From DAIDJM01 sp964250215 (lineage in GTDB: Bacteria; Pseudomonadota; Alphaproteobacteria; Acetobacterales; Acetobacteraceae), in assembly GCA_964250215.1 (NCBI GenBank), contig CAXUEX010000017.1, positions 1 through 30,110 on the forward strand: a DNA stretch of 30,110 nt, read 5' to 3'. The notes beneath the pieces are model-generated. The model was not told the DNA's origin. It searched no databases and saw only the letters and a list, made by a program, of their open reading frames with translations. Position numbers and translations under genes: made by a program. Positions 21,994-30,110 of the stretch are shown in pieces (the stretch's first letter is position 1; each line of letters begins with the position of its first letter).

Positions 21994-23376
21994 ATGAGCA
22001 GTGCGGCAACCCAGCACGTGGTGGTGCTGATGATGGAGAACGGATCATTCGACCGGATGGTGGGCGCGGTGCGGGCCGCTGCGCCGTTCGACGGCGTGGA
22101 TTTCGCGCGCCCCTTCACCAACCCTGGGCCGGACGGGACGGCGGTGGCGCAAGTGCCGACCGAGACGCGCAGCATCCACCGCGATCCGGAGCATACGCTG
22201 CCGGACAGCCTGGATCAGTACGCGAAGGGCACGAACCAGGGCTTCGTCGCGAATTTCGCGCGCATGTATCCGCGCGCCACGCCGGAAGAGCGGCAGGAGA
22301 TCATGGGCGCATACCCGCGCGGCTTCCTGCCGGCCCTGCACATGCTGGCGGAGAACTTCGTGCTCTGCGACCGCTGGTTTTCATCGCTGCCCGGCCCAAC
22401 CTGGATCAACCGGCTGTTTGTCCACGCCGGCAGCTCGCAGGGGCATGTGAGCGAACCCAACAGCCTGTTCAGCGCCAAGCTGCATCTGTATGACGAGCGC
22501 ACGCTGTACGACGAATTCACCGATGCTGATGTGGCATGGCGCATCTATTTCGGCGACGTGCCGCAATCTCTCGTGCTGGCGCATCAGTTCACGCATTTGC
22601 GGAACTACCGGCATTTCGGGCATTTCGCCGTGGATGTGGCGGCGGACGATCTGCCCGCTTACACTTTCATCGAGCCGACGTATTTCGGGCCCGGGCAAAA
22701 CGACCAGCATCCGCCGCATGACGTGATGCGCGGCGATGCGTTGATTGCCGCGGTGTATAATACGCTGCAAGAGAACCCGGAGGTTTTCGCGAAGACGCTG
22801 CTGATCGTGGTGTATGACGAGCATGGTGGGTTCTGCGACCATGTTGTGCCGCCGGCCGCGATCCCGCCGGACGATCATACAAAAACTTTTGCCTTCGATC
22901 TGCTGGGGTTCCGGGTGCCGTGCGTTCTGATCTCGCCGTGGCTGGATGCGGGCGTGATTTCGGAAGTGTTCGACCACACCAGCCTGCTGCGGATGTGCGC
23001 CGATCTTTATCCGGGCGTGCAGCCGCTGGGGCGGCGGGCGGCGGCGGCGCGCAATCCGCTGGCCTGCCTGAAATGGCGGGCAAGCCCGCGCGCGGATTTG
23101 CCGCGAGCGACGGTGCGCGACGATGTGGCAGGGGCGCTGCGCGAGCCGGTGCTGCGCGGCTTCAAGGCATCGCTGTTCGGGCTGTCGCACCATCTGGAAA
23201 GCCGGATCCGGAGTAGCGCGCACCGCTCGGCGCTGATGGCGCGGGCACATGAGTCGATGGAGGACGCGTGGGCCGCGGCCGGGCTGGCGACCGATCGGGT
23301 GGCGGCGTTCCTGAAGCATGAGGCGGCCAGCACGGGCGGCGTAATCGAGAAGCTGCGGGCGCGCGTCGGGTTGTAG
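21994..23376 (+). CDS. Phospholipase C / AcpA-type phosphoesterase without signal peptide
   Basis: The product is 460 residues long; the ATG at 21994 has AGGGG upstream. Motifs of the phosphoesterase family PF04185 appear in order: VVVLMMENGSFDRMVG (9-24; ENRSFD in most members), the catalytic Thr region SLPGPTWINRLFVHAG, LLIVVYDEHGGFCDHVVPP, and FRVPCVLISPWLDAGVISE followed by FDHTSLLRM. Members hydrolyse phospholipids or phosphomonoesters and are usually exported by the Tat pathway. Here the conserved strand starts at residue 9, so there is no room for a signal and the protein appears cytoplasmic. The C-terminal ~90 residues (after LYPGVQPLG) are Arg/Ala-rich and not recognised. It is divergent from dedA. 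Confidence 0.85.
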   Translation: MSSAATQHVVVLMMENGSFDRMVGAVRAAAPFDGVDFARPFTNPGPDGTAVAQVPTETRSIHRDPEHTLPDSLDQYAKGTNQGFVANFARMYPRATPEERQEIMGAYPRGFLPALHMLAENFVLCDRWFSSLPGPTWINRLFVHAGSSQGHVSEPNSLFSAKLHLYDERTLYDEFTDADVAWRIYFGDVPQSLVLAHQFTHLRNYRHFGHFAVDVAADDLPAYTFIEPTYFGPGQNDQHPPHDVMRGDALIAAVYNTLQENPEVFAKTLLIVVYDEHGGFCDHVVPPAAIPPDDHTKTFAFDLLGFRVPCVLISPWLDAGVISEVFDHTSLLRMCADLYPGVQPLGRRAAAARNPLACLKWRASPRADLPRATVRDDVAGALREPVLRGFKASLFGLSHHLESRIRSSAHRSALMARAHESMEDAWAAAGLATDRVAAFLKHEAASTGGVIEKLRARVGL

Positions 23377-23471
23377 AGGGATGCGGAGGCTGGGCCATCC
23401 CGTCGGCCACGCGCGAAAGCGGCAGAAGACATATTATGCCAACTCGGCATCACCGCGGTCCGATGGTGCGC

Positions 23472-24641
23472 TCAGGCCTTCGGCAGCGTCCCCATTTGCT
23501 TGCAGATAATCCCCAGCATCACCTCGTCCGCTCCGCCACCGATCGAGGTCAGGCGGGAATCACGGAAGGCGCGGGAGATCGGCGTTTCGTCCATGTAGCC
23601 CATGCCGCCCCAGTATTGCAGGCACGCATCGGCCACCTCCCGCACCAGCCTTCCGCCCTTCAGCTTGGCCATGGAAGCCTGCTTCGTGCAGTCGCCGCCG
23701 CCAACATGCACCTCGATGGCGCACCAGGCGAGCGCGCGCAGCGCCTCCACCTCGGTCGCCAGTTCCGCGAGCCGGAAATGCACCACCTGGTTGCTCAGGA
23801 TCGGCCGCCCGAACGCCTGGCGCTGCCGCGTGTAGTCGATCGTCTGCGCCAACATGCGCTCGCAGCCCGCGGCGGAAGTGACGGCCGCGAACAGCCGCTC
23901 CTCCTGGAACTGCATCATCTGATACGTGAAACCCTGGCCTTCCTCGCCGATGCGGTTGCGCGCGGGCACACGCACATCCTCGAAATACAGCAGCGCGGTG
24001 TCGGACGAATGCATGCCGATTTTGCGCAGTTTCTTGCCCACGCTCACGCCGCGCACACGCTTTCCGTCTTCCAGCAGCGGCACCACGAGCAGCGATTTGT
24101 TGCGGTGTGCAGGCCCCTCCCCGGTATTCGCCAACATGCACATCCAATCGGCCTGCGTGCCGCTGGTGATCCACATCTTCGAGCCGTTGATCACGTAATC
24201 GTCGCCGTCGCGCACCGCATGCGTCCGGATCGCGGACACATCCGATCCCGCACCCGGCTCCGACACGCCAAGGCAGCTCACGCATTCGCCCGCGATCGCC
24301 GGCGTGAGATAGTCGCGCCGCAACTCGGCCGAGCCGAAACGTGCCAGCGCCGGCGTCGCCATATCGGTGTGCACACCCACCGCCATCGGAATGCCGCCGC
24401 AAGCCACGCTGCTCATCGCCTCGGCCAGCACGGCGGAAAACGACCAGTCGAGCCCGAGCCCGCCATTCTCCTCCGGCTTCGTCACGCCCAGCAGCCCAAG
24501 CGCGCCCATTTTGCGGAACACTTCGTGCGCCGGAAAAATCTCCGCGCGTTCCCACTCGTCCACGTGCGGGTTGATTTCGCTTTCCACAAAGCGCAGCACC
24601 GTGCGCCGGAGGTCTTCGTGTTGCGGCGTGAGTTGCATCAT
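23472..24641 (-). CDS. Acyl-CoA dehydrogenase
   Basis: The product is 389 residues long, normal for the family. The order is complete: N-terminal helices (LTPQHEDLRRTVLRFVESEINP), CLGVSEPGAGSDVSAIRT and WITSGTQADWM (FAD and substrate binding), RQAFGRPILSNQVVHFRLAEL, LQYWGGMGYMDETPISRAFRD, and the catalytic Glu373 in IGGGADEVML. It oxidises acyl-CoA to trans-2-enoyl-CoA and passes electrons to ETF. The C-terminal part resembles citronellyl-CoA and short/branched-chain dehydrogenases, but the substrate is not decided. The start lies 16 bases after the GH63 stop on the same strand, so it is likely the third gene of the glycosidase operon. No other beta-oxidation gene is in the window. Confidence 0.94.
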   Translation of the reverse strand: MMQLTPQHEDLRRTVLRFVESEINPHVDEWERAEIFPAHEVFRKMGALGLLGVTKPEENGGLGLDWSFSAVLAEAMSSVACGGIPMAVGVHTDMATPALARFGSAELRRDYLTPAIAGECVSCLGVSEPGAGSDVSAIRTHAVRDGDDYVINGSKMWITSGTQADWMCMLANTGEGPAHRNKSLLVVPLLEDGKRVRGVSVGKKLRKIGMHSSDTALLYFEDVRVPARNRIGEEGQGFTYQMMQFQEERLFAAVTSAAGCERMLAQTIDYTRQRQAFGRPILSNQVVHFRLAELATEVEALRALAWCAIEVHVGGGDCTKQASMAKLKGGRLVREVADACLQYWGGMGYMDETPISRAFRDSRLTSIGGGADEVMLGIICKQMGTLPKA

Positions 24642-24657
24642 CTTCCTTTTCGCGCCG

Positions 24658-27273
24658 TCAACCGGCGATCAACGACGCCACCAGCCCGGTCCAGCCGGTC
24701 TGGTGTGCAGCCCCCAGTCCCTTGCCCGTTTCGCCGTGATAATACTCGTGGAACAGCAAATCGCCGCCTTCCATGCAAGCACCCGGGCCATTGCCGCAGA
24801 ACGGCAGGCGGCCATCGGAACCGCGACGGAACAGCGCCTGCAGCCGGCGCGAAAGCTCCGCCGCCACGTCGCGCAGCGAAAGCTGAATGCCTGAGCCGGT
24901 TGGGCACTCAACGCGGAAATCGTCACCGTAATACGCGTGGAATTCGCGCAGCGATTCGATAAGCAGGAAGTTCACGGGAAACCACACCGGGCCGCGCCAA
25001 TTGGAATTGCCGCCGAATGTGCCGGTATCGGATTCACCCGGCTCGTAGGCGACGTCGTAGCGCTGCCCGTTCACCTCCACCACATGCGGCGTGGCATAGA
25101 CCTTCGAGAGCGAACGGATGCCGTACGGCGATAGAAATTCCGACTCGTCCAACGCGCGCCGCAGCAGGCATTTCAGCCGGTGGCCGCGCAGCATGGATAG
25201 CAGATGGCTGTCCCCCTTGCCCGGCACGTTCCAGTGCGACACCAGGGATGCCTGCTCCGGACGATTCGCCAGGAACCAGCGGGCCCGCGCGCCGAACTCC
25301 GGAAACCGCGTGAACGCGCCGGCCCCCAGCACCTCCACCGCAAAGATCGGAATCAGGCCCACGATGGAGCGCAGCCGCAATGGCAACTGCCGCCCATCCG
25401 GCAGGCTCAGAACATCGTAGAAGAATTCGTCGGTGTCGTCCCACAATCCCATGCCGCGGCCGCCCATATCCGACATGGCCGCCGCGATCGCCAGGAAATG
25501 CTCAAAGAATTTCGAGGCGAGATCCTGATAGACCGGATTGTCCTCCGCCAGTTCCAGCGAGATGCGCAGCAAATTCAGCGCATACATCGCCATCCAAGCC
25601 GTGCCGTCCGCCTGGTTCAGCGTGCCGCCCCCCGGCAGCGGCTTCGAGCGGTCGAAAATCCCGACATTGTCGAGCCCGAGGAAGCCGCCCTGGAAGATGT
25701 TCCGCCCTTCGTGATCCTTGCGGTTCACCCACCAGGTGAAGTTCAGCAGCAGCTTGTGGAACACGCGTTCCAAAAACGCCCGATCCGGCTTGCCCGTGAG
25801 CTGCGCGTCGCAGCGATACACGCGCAGCGCCGCCCAGGCATGAACCGGCGGATTCACATCGCCAAAGGCCCATTCGTAGGCCGGAAGCTGCCCGTTCGGA
25901 TGCATGTACCATTCGCGCGTCAGCAGCGTGAGTTGCGACTTGGCGAATTCCGGATCGATCCTGGCCAGCGCCACACAGTGGAAAGCCAGGTCCCACGACG
26001 CATACCAAGGATATTCCCACTTGTCCGGCATGGAAATCACGTCGGCATTGTTCAGGTGCCGCCAGTTTTCGTTGCGGTGCCGTGTGGTGGGCGGCTTGGG
26101 CTGCGCCGGATCGCCATCCAGCCAGCGCGGCACGTCGTAATAATAAAATTGTTTCGACCAGAGCAGCCCGGCATATGCGCGTCGCAGCGTCTTGCGCGCC
26201 TCCGCATCCGCGCCGGCCGGCGCCAGCGCCGCATGGAACTGCTCGGCCTCGAAGGCGCGCATCGCCATCGTTTCGTCGAACCCCTCGAACGCCGGCGAGC
26301 CAGCGGCCCCGTCCTGCCGCAAACGCAGCCGCATCACGCTCTCGGCACGGGGCCCGATCCGCGCATGGCGATGCGCCGCCATCTTGCTGCCAGCATCCGC
26401 TGCAACCGCGCTCCGGCGCCCGAGCACGATGGCCTCGTGAATACCGTCCTTGAACGGGCCGGCTGCGTTCGCGCCGAACAAACGCGGCAGATTGGTTTCG
26501 TTCTCGCAGAACAGCACCTCGTCCGCGGCCTCGATTTCCAGCCGCAGATCCGCCACCGCCTGGCGCTGCGCGAGCAGGCTGCCATCCGCCTGCCGCACAA
26601 TGCGCGCCCGCCCGTTGCGGCCGGACCACGACCAGAAATTCCGTGCCCAGAACTGCGGCAGCAGATGCAGCTCCGCCGCCGCCGCACCACGGTTGGTTGC
26701 CGTCACCCGCATCAGGATATCGTCGGTATCGGCTTTCGCGTATTCCACGATCACGTCGAAATACGCGTGATCGGCGAACACGCCGGTGTCGTAGATCTCG
26801 AATTCCGGATCGTGCTTGCCCCGCCGAGCATTTTCGGACACCAGCCAGTCGTAGGGGAAGGCGGCGTGCGGATAACGATACAGCATCCGGTTGTAGCTGT
26901 GCGTCGGCACGGAGCTTTGATAGATGTAGTGCTCCTTCACGTCCTCGCCGTGATTGCCCTCCGCGTTCGTCAGCCCGAACAGCCGTTCTTTCAGGATGGG
27001 ATCGTGGCCGTTCCACAACGCCAGCCCCAGGCACCAGCGCAATCGGTCATCGCCGAACCCGGCAATGCCGTCCTCGCCCCAGCGATAGGCGCGACTGCGC
27101 GCGTGATCGTGCGGCAAATACTCCCATGCATTGCCGAACGGGCTGTAATCCTCCCGCACCGTTCCCCATTGCCGCTCGCTTAGATACGGCCCCCAGCGCC
27201 GCCAGCCCACGCCGCGCGCAATCGCCAGCATCCGCCGCCCCTCGGCTGTTGCGAACAGCGCCGATTCAGCCAT
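24658..27273 (-). CDS. GH63-family alpha-glucosidase-like protein
   Basis: The product is 871 residues long, the usual size of bacterial GH63 proteins. It begins with GPYLSERQWGTVREDYSP and contains LPHDHARSRAYRWGEDGIAG, LALWNGHDPILKERLFGL and NGHGD-like motifs that mark these enzymes. The (alpha/alpha)6 catalytic barrel shows DKWEYPWYASWDLAFHCVAL, PAYEWAFGDVNPPVHAWA, FLGLDNVGIFDRS and NWRGPVWFPVNFLLIE. No signal peptide is present, so it is cytoplasmic. GH63 enzymes act on alpha-linked glucose (processing glucosidase I, glucosylglycerate and mannosylglycerate hydrolases); the exact substrate is open. It overlaps the GH133 gene by 8 bases, which implies joint turnover of glycogen-like glucan or a glucose-containing solute. 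Confidence 0.92.
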   Translation of the reverse strand: MAESALFATAEGRRMLAIARGVGWRRWGPYLSERQWGTVREDYSPFGNAWEYLPHDHARSRAYRWGEDGIAGFGDDRLRWCLGLALWNGHDPILKERLFGLTNAEGNHGEDVKEHYIYQSSVPTHSYNRMLYRYPHAAFPYDWLVSENARRGKHDPEFEIYDTGVFADHAYFDVIVEYAKADTDDILMRVTATNRGAAAAELHLLPQFWARNFWSWSGRNGRARIVRQADGSLLAQRQAVADLRLEIEAADEVLFCENETNLPRLFGANAAGPFKDGIHEAIVLGRRSAVAADAGSKMAAHRHARIGPRAESVMRLRLRQDGAAGSPAFEGFDETMAMRAFEAEQFHAALAPAGADAEARKTLRRAYAGLLWSKQFYYYDVPRWLDGDPAQPKPPTTRHRNENWRHLNNADVISMPDKWEYPWYASWDLAFHCVALARIDPEFAKSQLTLLTREWYMHPNGQLPAYEWAFGDVNPPVHAWAALRVYRCDAQLTGKPDRAFLERVFHKLLLNFTWWVNRKDHEGRNIFQGGFLGLDNVGIFDRSKPLPGGGTLNQADGTAWMAMYALNLLRISLELAEDNPVYQDLASKFFEHFLAIAAAMSDMGGRGMGLWDDTDEFFYDVLSLPDGRQLPLRLRSIVGLIPIFAVEVLGAGAFTRFPEFGARARWFLANRPEQASLVSHWNVPGKGDSHLLSMLRGHRLKCLLRRALDESEFLSPYGIRSLSKVYATPHVVEVNGQRYDVAYEPGESDTGTFGGNSNWRGPVWFPVNFLLIESLREFHAYYGDDFRVECPTGSGIQLSLRDVAAELSRRLQALFRRGSDGRLPFCGNGPGACMEGGDLLFHEYYHGETGKGLGAAHQTGWTGLVASLIAG

Positions 27274-29143
27274 TCCGTTCCGTCTCCGTCATCTTCCAGG
27301 CACGCAGAAACTCGCCAAGCGACCAGGCCTGGAACGGACAGCCCCCGGGCGCGTGCGGCGGCTCCGCGTCCGCCACTTCCGGCAGATGGCCATAGCCCGG
27401 GCCGTTGCGCCAGCCATCGAGCGCCACCAGGAACTGCCGCGCCGCCGCGCGATCGCCATGCACGCGCAACCAGGCTTCCACGAACGGCCCGATCAGCCAC
27501 GGCCACACCGTGCCCTGATGATACGCACGGTCCCGCGCCGCAGGCCCGCCCGCATAGCACGGTGCGTAATGCGGATCGCCGCGGGCCAGCGTGCGCAACC
27601 CCATCGGCGTCAGCAGCTCGCGCTGCACAATCTCCAGCACGCGCCGCGCCGGCTCGCCTTCCAGCAACGCGAACGGCAAGCCGCCCACGGCAAATATCTG
27701 GTTCGGCCGCAATGCCGCGTCGTTCTCGCCCGCCACACCGTCGGCATCCAGCACATCGAACAACCCCCCTGTCTCGGCATTCAAAAATCGCGCGGGGAAT
27801 TCCCGCCGAACCGCGGCTGCCCGTTCGCGCAGCGCCGCATTCCACGCCGCGGCGATGCACAGCGCGTTGTACCAAAGTGCCTGAATTTCCACCGGCTTGC
27901 CCACGCGCGGTGTCACGGCCACACCGTCGGCACGGGCATCCATCCAAGTAAGCTGCGTCCCCGGCTCGCCGGCGCGCAGCAATCCGTCGTGATCCACACC
28001 AATGCCGAACCGTGTGCCCGCGATATGCCCCGCGACGATCTGGTCCACGGCCGCCCGCAGCCGCACCGCATCCGCGCTGTCAACTCCCGGCTGCTGCAAA
28101 GTTTCGTGCACCGCCACAACGAACCACAGCGAAGCATCGGCGGTGTTGTATTCCGGCGGCCCGTCATCGGCGAACCGGTTCGGCAACATGCCCTCGGAAA
28201 CCAGATCGCACCACGCCAGCAGCACCGATCGCGCGGCGGCAATCTGCCCGGTGGCGAGCAGCAGCCCGCGCATGGCAATGAACGTGTCGCGACCCCAATC
28301 GGTGAACCACGGATAACCCGCGACGATCGTGCGTCCCGTGCCGCGCCGCACAACATAGGCGCAAGTCGCGCGCATTTCCGGGTTCTCGCCGCGCCGCGCC
28401 GCCTCCGCGGCCACGATCCGCGCGGCATACGCAGCCGTCTCCGGCGCCATCGCATCGCCAGCGCGCAGCACCAGCACCGCATCGTCGCCGCGCAAATCGA
28501 ACGCGAATTCCCCCGGCGAGGCCAGATCCTCCACGCAATCCAGCCCACGCGCCTGCTCCTGCGCATACAGCACGCGCCGAAACCAGATCGGCGCGTGCCG
28601 GTAGCTGCCGTTGCTCAGCGCCGTGATCGCCGGCAGCCCGGCATAGGGCCGCCAGGAAACATTGTTTTCACGCAACATCGGCAGGAAATCGAAATCGGCG
28701 TTTTCCGCATGCAGCGCGTGGTAATCCCTGCCGGTCAGCAGCGGCCGCACCGCCAGGCGCGCCGGAACGCTGCATCGCCACCGCAGCACCACGTCGCCGG
28801 AAACCGGATCGACCAAAATCTCGTGCTCCGCCATCGCCCCATCCGGCAACGCGAAACGCCAGCGCGGCCATGGCACCGCTTCGAACGCGGCAATCCGCTC
28901 GCACCCATCCGGATACACCACATCCGGCAAATAGCGCGCGCTGCTCAGCGCCACCCGCTGGCCACCGTACTCGATCCAGGCCTCCACGCCGTTCACCAGC
29001 ACCTTGCGGCCGGTCGGCGGCGCCGTCGCGGTCAACAGCAGCGCGTGGTAGCGCCGCGTGCGGATCAGCCCGGCCGTGCCGGAGGCGAACCCGCCCGCGC
29101 CATCCGGCTCCAGCCATTCCGCATCGGGCCCGTGTGGCGCCAT
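27266..29143 (-). CDS. Amylo-alpha-1,6-glucosidase / glycogen-debranching-type enzyme (GH133)
   Basis: The product is 625 residues long. The N-terminal beta-domain (EWLEPDGAGGFASGTAGL, RRYHALLLTA; about 1-230) is the GDE_N domain of archaeal/bacterial debranching enzymes. The C-terminal (alpha/alpha)6 domain holds YPWFTDWGRDTFIAMRGLL (277-295), LPNRFADDGPPEYNTADASL and YHQGTVWPWLIGPFVEAWL. These contain the acidic residues used for removing alpha-1,6-linked glucose. It is cytoplasmic, with no signal. It leads a minus-strand operon with the GH63 gene (8-base overlap) and an acyl-CoA dehydrogenase. No glycogen synthase, branching enzyme or phosphorylase lies within the window, so the true polymer is inferred. 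The divergent neighbour across ~128 bases is an outer-membrane protein. Confidence 0.93.
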   Translation of the reverse strand: MAPHGPDAEWLEPDGAGGFASGTAGLIRTRRYHALLLTATAPPTGRKVLVNGVEAWIEYGGQRVALSSARYLPDVVYPDGCERIAAFEAVPWPRWRFALPDGAMAEHEILVDPVSGDVVLRWRCSVPARLAVRPLLTGRDYHALHAENADFDFLPMLRENNVSWRPYAGLPAITALSNGSYRHAPIWFRRVLYAQEQARGLDCVEDLASPGEFAFDLRGDDAVLVLRAGDAMAPETAAYAARIVAAEAARRGENPEMRATCAYVVRRGTGRTIVAGYPWFTDWGRDTFIAMRGLLLATGQIAAARSVLLAWCDLVSEGMLPNRFADDGPPEYNTADASLWFVVAVHETLQQPGVDSADAVRLRAAVDQIVAGHIAGTRFGIGVDHDGLLRAGEPGTQLTWMDARADGVAVTPRVGKPVEIQALWYNALCIAAAWNAALRERAAAVRREFPARFLNAETGGLFDVLDADGVAGENDAALRPNQIFAVGGLPFALLEGEPARRVLEIVQRELLTPMGLRTLARGDPHYAPCYAGGPAARDRAYHQGTVWPWLIGPFVEAWLRVHGDRAAARQFLVALDGWRNGPGYGHLPEVADAEPPHAPGGCPFQAWSLGEFLRAWKMTETERNG

Positions 29144-29271
29144 CGCAACAACGCTACCTCCCGCGCGAGCCCGCGTATAGGGTTGGCACCCGTGCCGCTT
29201 GCGGCGTCGGATCGCGCCATGTATGCGCGAAGCGCGCCACCGGAACGGTGCGCGGTGCGAAGGACAAACGC

Positions 29272-30110
29272 GTGAAATACCGGGCGATCGCTTTGTGGCC
29301 AGTTCTGCTCGTGCCGGCTTTGGCCCGCGCGCAGCTGGCTCCTGGACCCTATGTCAGCCTCGGTGCCGGCGTGAACCTGCAACAGAACGAGATCGTCACA
29401 CCCGCCCCGGCGCTCGGCTTCAACGAGAACGTGATCTACACGTTCCACCCCGGTTTCGCCGGTCAGGCCAGTGCCGGCTGGCAGTTGCCGTTCCACCTGC
29501 GCGCCGAGATCGAGGGCGACTACATCGACAACGTGGTGCGCGGCGCGCAGGCAACCCTGCTTTCGGGCAATAGCCCACCGCGCCGCGCCGGAGGTACCGA
29601 ACAGAAATACGGCGGCTTCCTGAACGTGATTTACGATCTCGATCTCGGTCTGCCCGTGCAGCCCTATTTCGGCGTCGGCGCCGGCGGCCAGGAAGTGGAG
29701 CGGCACGATTTCAACCAGAACATCCAGGGCATCGTCCCGGTGCCGCCGCCGCCCGGCACCCGGCTCGGCTATGGTCGCCAGACCGTCGGTGCCTTCGCCT
29801 ATCAGGGCATAGCCGGCGTTTCCATACCCGTCCCCTGGGTGCCCGGCCTGTCCTTCACAGCCGATTACCGCTTCATCGGTCTGCTCGATCCCATGCCCGC
29901 GTTGCAACTCACCGTGCAGCGATCCGTCTTCGTGCCGGGCACGACGCCCGCACCCATCCCCGGATCGTTCGGCCTGATCCCGCCGGGCACGCCACCGCAT
30001 TTTGAGCGCGTCATCGTCACCGGCAATCGTCATTTCACGAACGATTTCAACCACACGATCCTGCTCGGCTTCCGTTATGCGCTGTTCCAGCCGCCAGCAC
30101 CCCCGCCACC
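29272..30110 (+). CDS. Outer-membrane beta-barrel protein, OmpA-type N-terminal region (3' end outside window)
   Basis: The start is a GTG at 29272 with AAGGA 7 bases upstream; a GTG at 29248 is an alternative. The reading frame stays open for 279 codons to the window end. The N-terminus (MKYRAIALWPVLLVPALARA, cleavage before QLAPGPY) is a signal peptide. The mature part shows alternating, aromatic-ended strands typical of eight-stranded barrels: GPYVSLGAGVNL, AGWQLPFHLRAEIEGDY, GGFLNVIYDLDL, QPYFGVGAGGQEV, AYQGIAGVSIP, FTADYRFIGLL and FNHTILLGFRYALF. It ends in a Pro-rich stretch (QPPAPPP), the usual linker before a peptidoglycan-binding OmpA domain, which would lie beyond the window. Function: envelope anchoring or porin-like, by family only. 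Confidence 0.8.
   Translation, partial: MKYRAIALWPVLLVPALARAQLAPGPYVSLGAGVNLQQNEIVTPAPALGFNENVIYTFHPGFAGQASAGWQLPFHLRAEIEGDYIDNVVRGAQATLLSGNSPPRRAGGTEQKYGGFLNVIYDLDLGLPVQPYFGVGAGGQEVERHDFNQNIQGIVPVPPPPGTRLGYGRQTVGAFAYQGIAGVSIPVPWVPGLSFTADYRFIGLLDPMPALQLTVQRSVFVPGTTPAPIPGSFGLIPPGTPPHFERVIVTGNRHFTNDFNHTILLGFRYALFQPPAPPP

Noticed and set aside
22756..22761. TATAAT perfect -10 sequence
   Set aside because: It lies inside the phosphoesterase coding region (Val-Tyr-Asn-Thr codons), has no -35 at proper distance and no downstream gene start.
23436..23450. Hairpin ATGCC-aactc-GGCAT between the convergent phosphoesterase and acyl-CoA dehydrogenase genes
   Set aside because: A five-base stem with no T-run on either side is too weak to call a terminator.
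25204..29275. Two very long plus-strand open frames (about 660 and 640 codons) opposite the GH63 and GH133 genes
   Set aside because: Both are Arg/Gln/His-rich shadows of the minus-strand glycosidases, which have clear family motifs.
1..30110. tRNA, rRNA, CRISPR, insertion sequence, prophage or toxin-antitoxin genes
   Set aside because: I looked for repeats, transposase motifs and tRNA-like cloverleafs in the short intergenic gaps and saw none. A covariance-model search would be needed to exclude small RNAs.

Overview
The window is GC-rich, almost gap-free bacterial DNA that holds 25 protein-coding genes (two cut by the window edges). I see no RNA gene, insertion sequence, CRISPR array or phage gene, and no gene-free stretch longer than about 130 bases. 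The housekeeping order tpiA-secG-(x)-pyrG-kdsA, the style of the RadC, PpiD and CTP synthase proteins, and the Gram-negative envelope genes (TonB-type protein, Kdo8P synthase, beta-barrel protein) point to an alphaproteobacterium, most likely Acetobacteraceae/Acetobacterales. The family assignment is inference; no rRNA or marker search was possible.

Left part (1-9263): the end of a TonB-family protein; a divergent pair of RadC-like genes, one with an intact JAMM metalloprotease-like site and one without it; a small lipoprotein; the periplasmic folding factor ppiD; and, divergently, tpiA, secG, a flavin amine oxidase, pyrG and kdsA in one tight transcriptional run. The amine oxidase looks like an insertion into a conserved housekeeping block.

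Middle (9242-17962, all minus strand): a large secreted tricorn-type protease, preceded by the most unusual part of the window. This is a five-gene, translationally coupled operon of three tandem SPFH (HflK/HflC-like) proteins, a carotenoid oxygenase with all four iron-binding histidines, and a GT90/CAP10 glycosyltransferase with an extra beta-rich C-terminal region. Two SPFH proteins have a membrane anchor. The third has a cleavable signal peptide instead. No ftsH is present. Flotillin-type SPFH proteins and glycosylated carotenoids are both known ingredients of bacterial membrane microdomains, so the operon is a candidate for an undescribed microdomain or carotenoid-handling system. This is inference from gene order and families.

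Right part (18079-30110): aquaporin Z; a membrane-anchored, probably inactive Mrr-like nuclease-fold protein; a pyruvate-oxidase-like ThDP enzyme; a DedA membrane protein divergent from a phospholipase C/acid-phosphatase-like enzyme that lacks a signal peptide; a minus-strand operon of a GH133 glycogen-debranching-type enzyme, a GH63 glucosidase and an acyl-CoA dehydrogenase; and, divergently, the start of an outer-membrane beta-barrel protein that runs off the window.

Regulation: no strong terminators were seen between convergent genes, several of which are only 6-10 bases apart or overlap. The hexamer TAGAAG recurs 25-30 bases upstream of three start codons (ppiD, secG, dedA), and TAGAAC lies close upstream of two more (radC, pyrG), so it may be a local -10 element.
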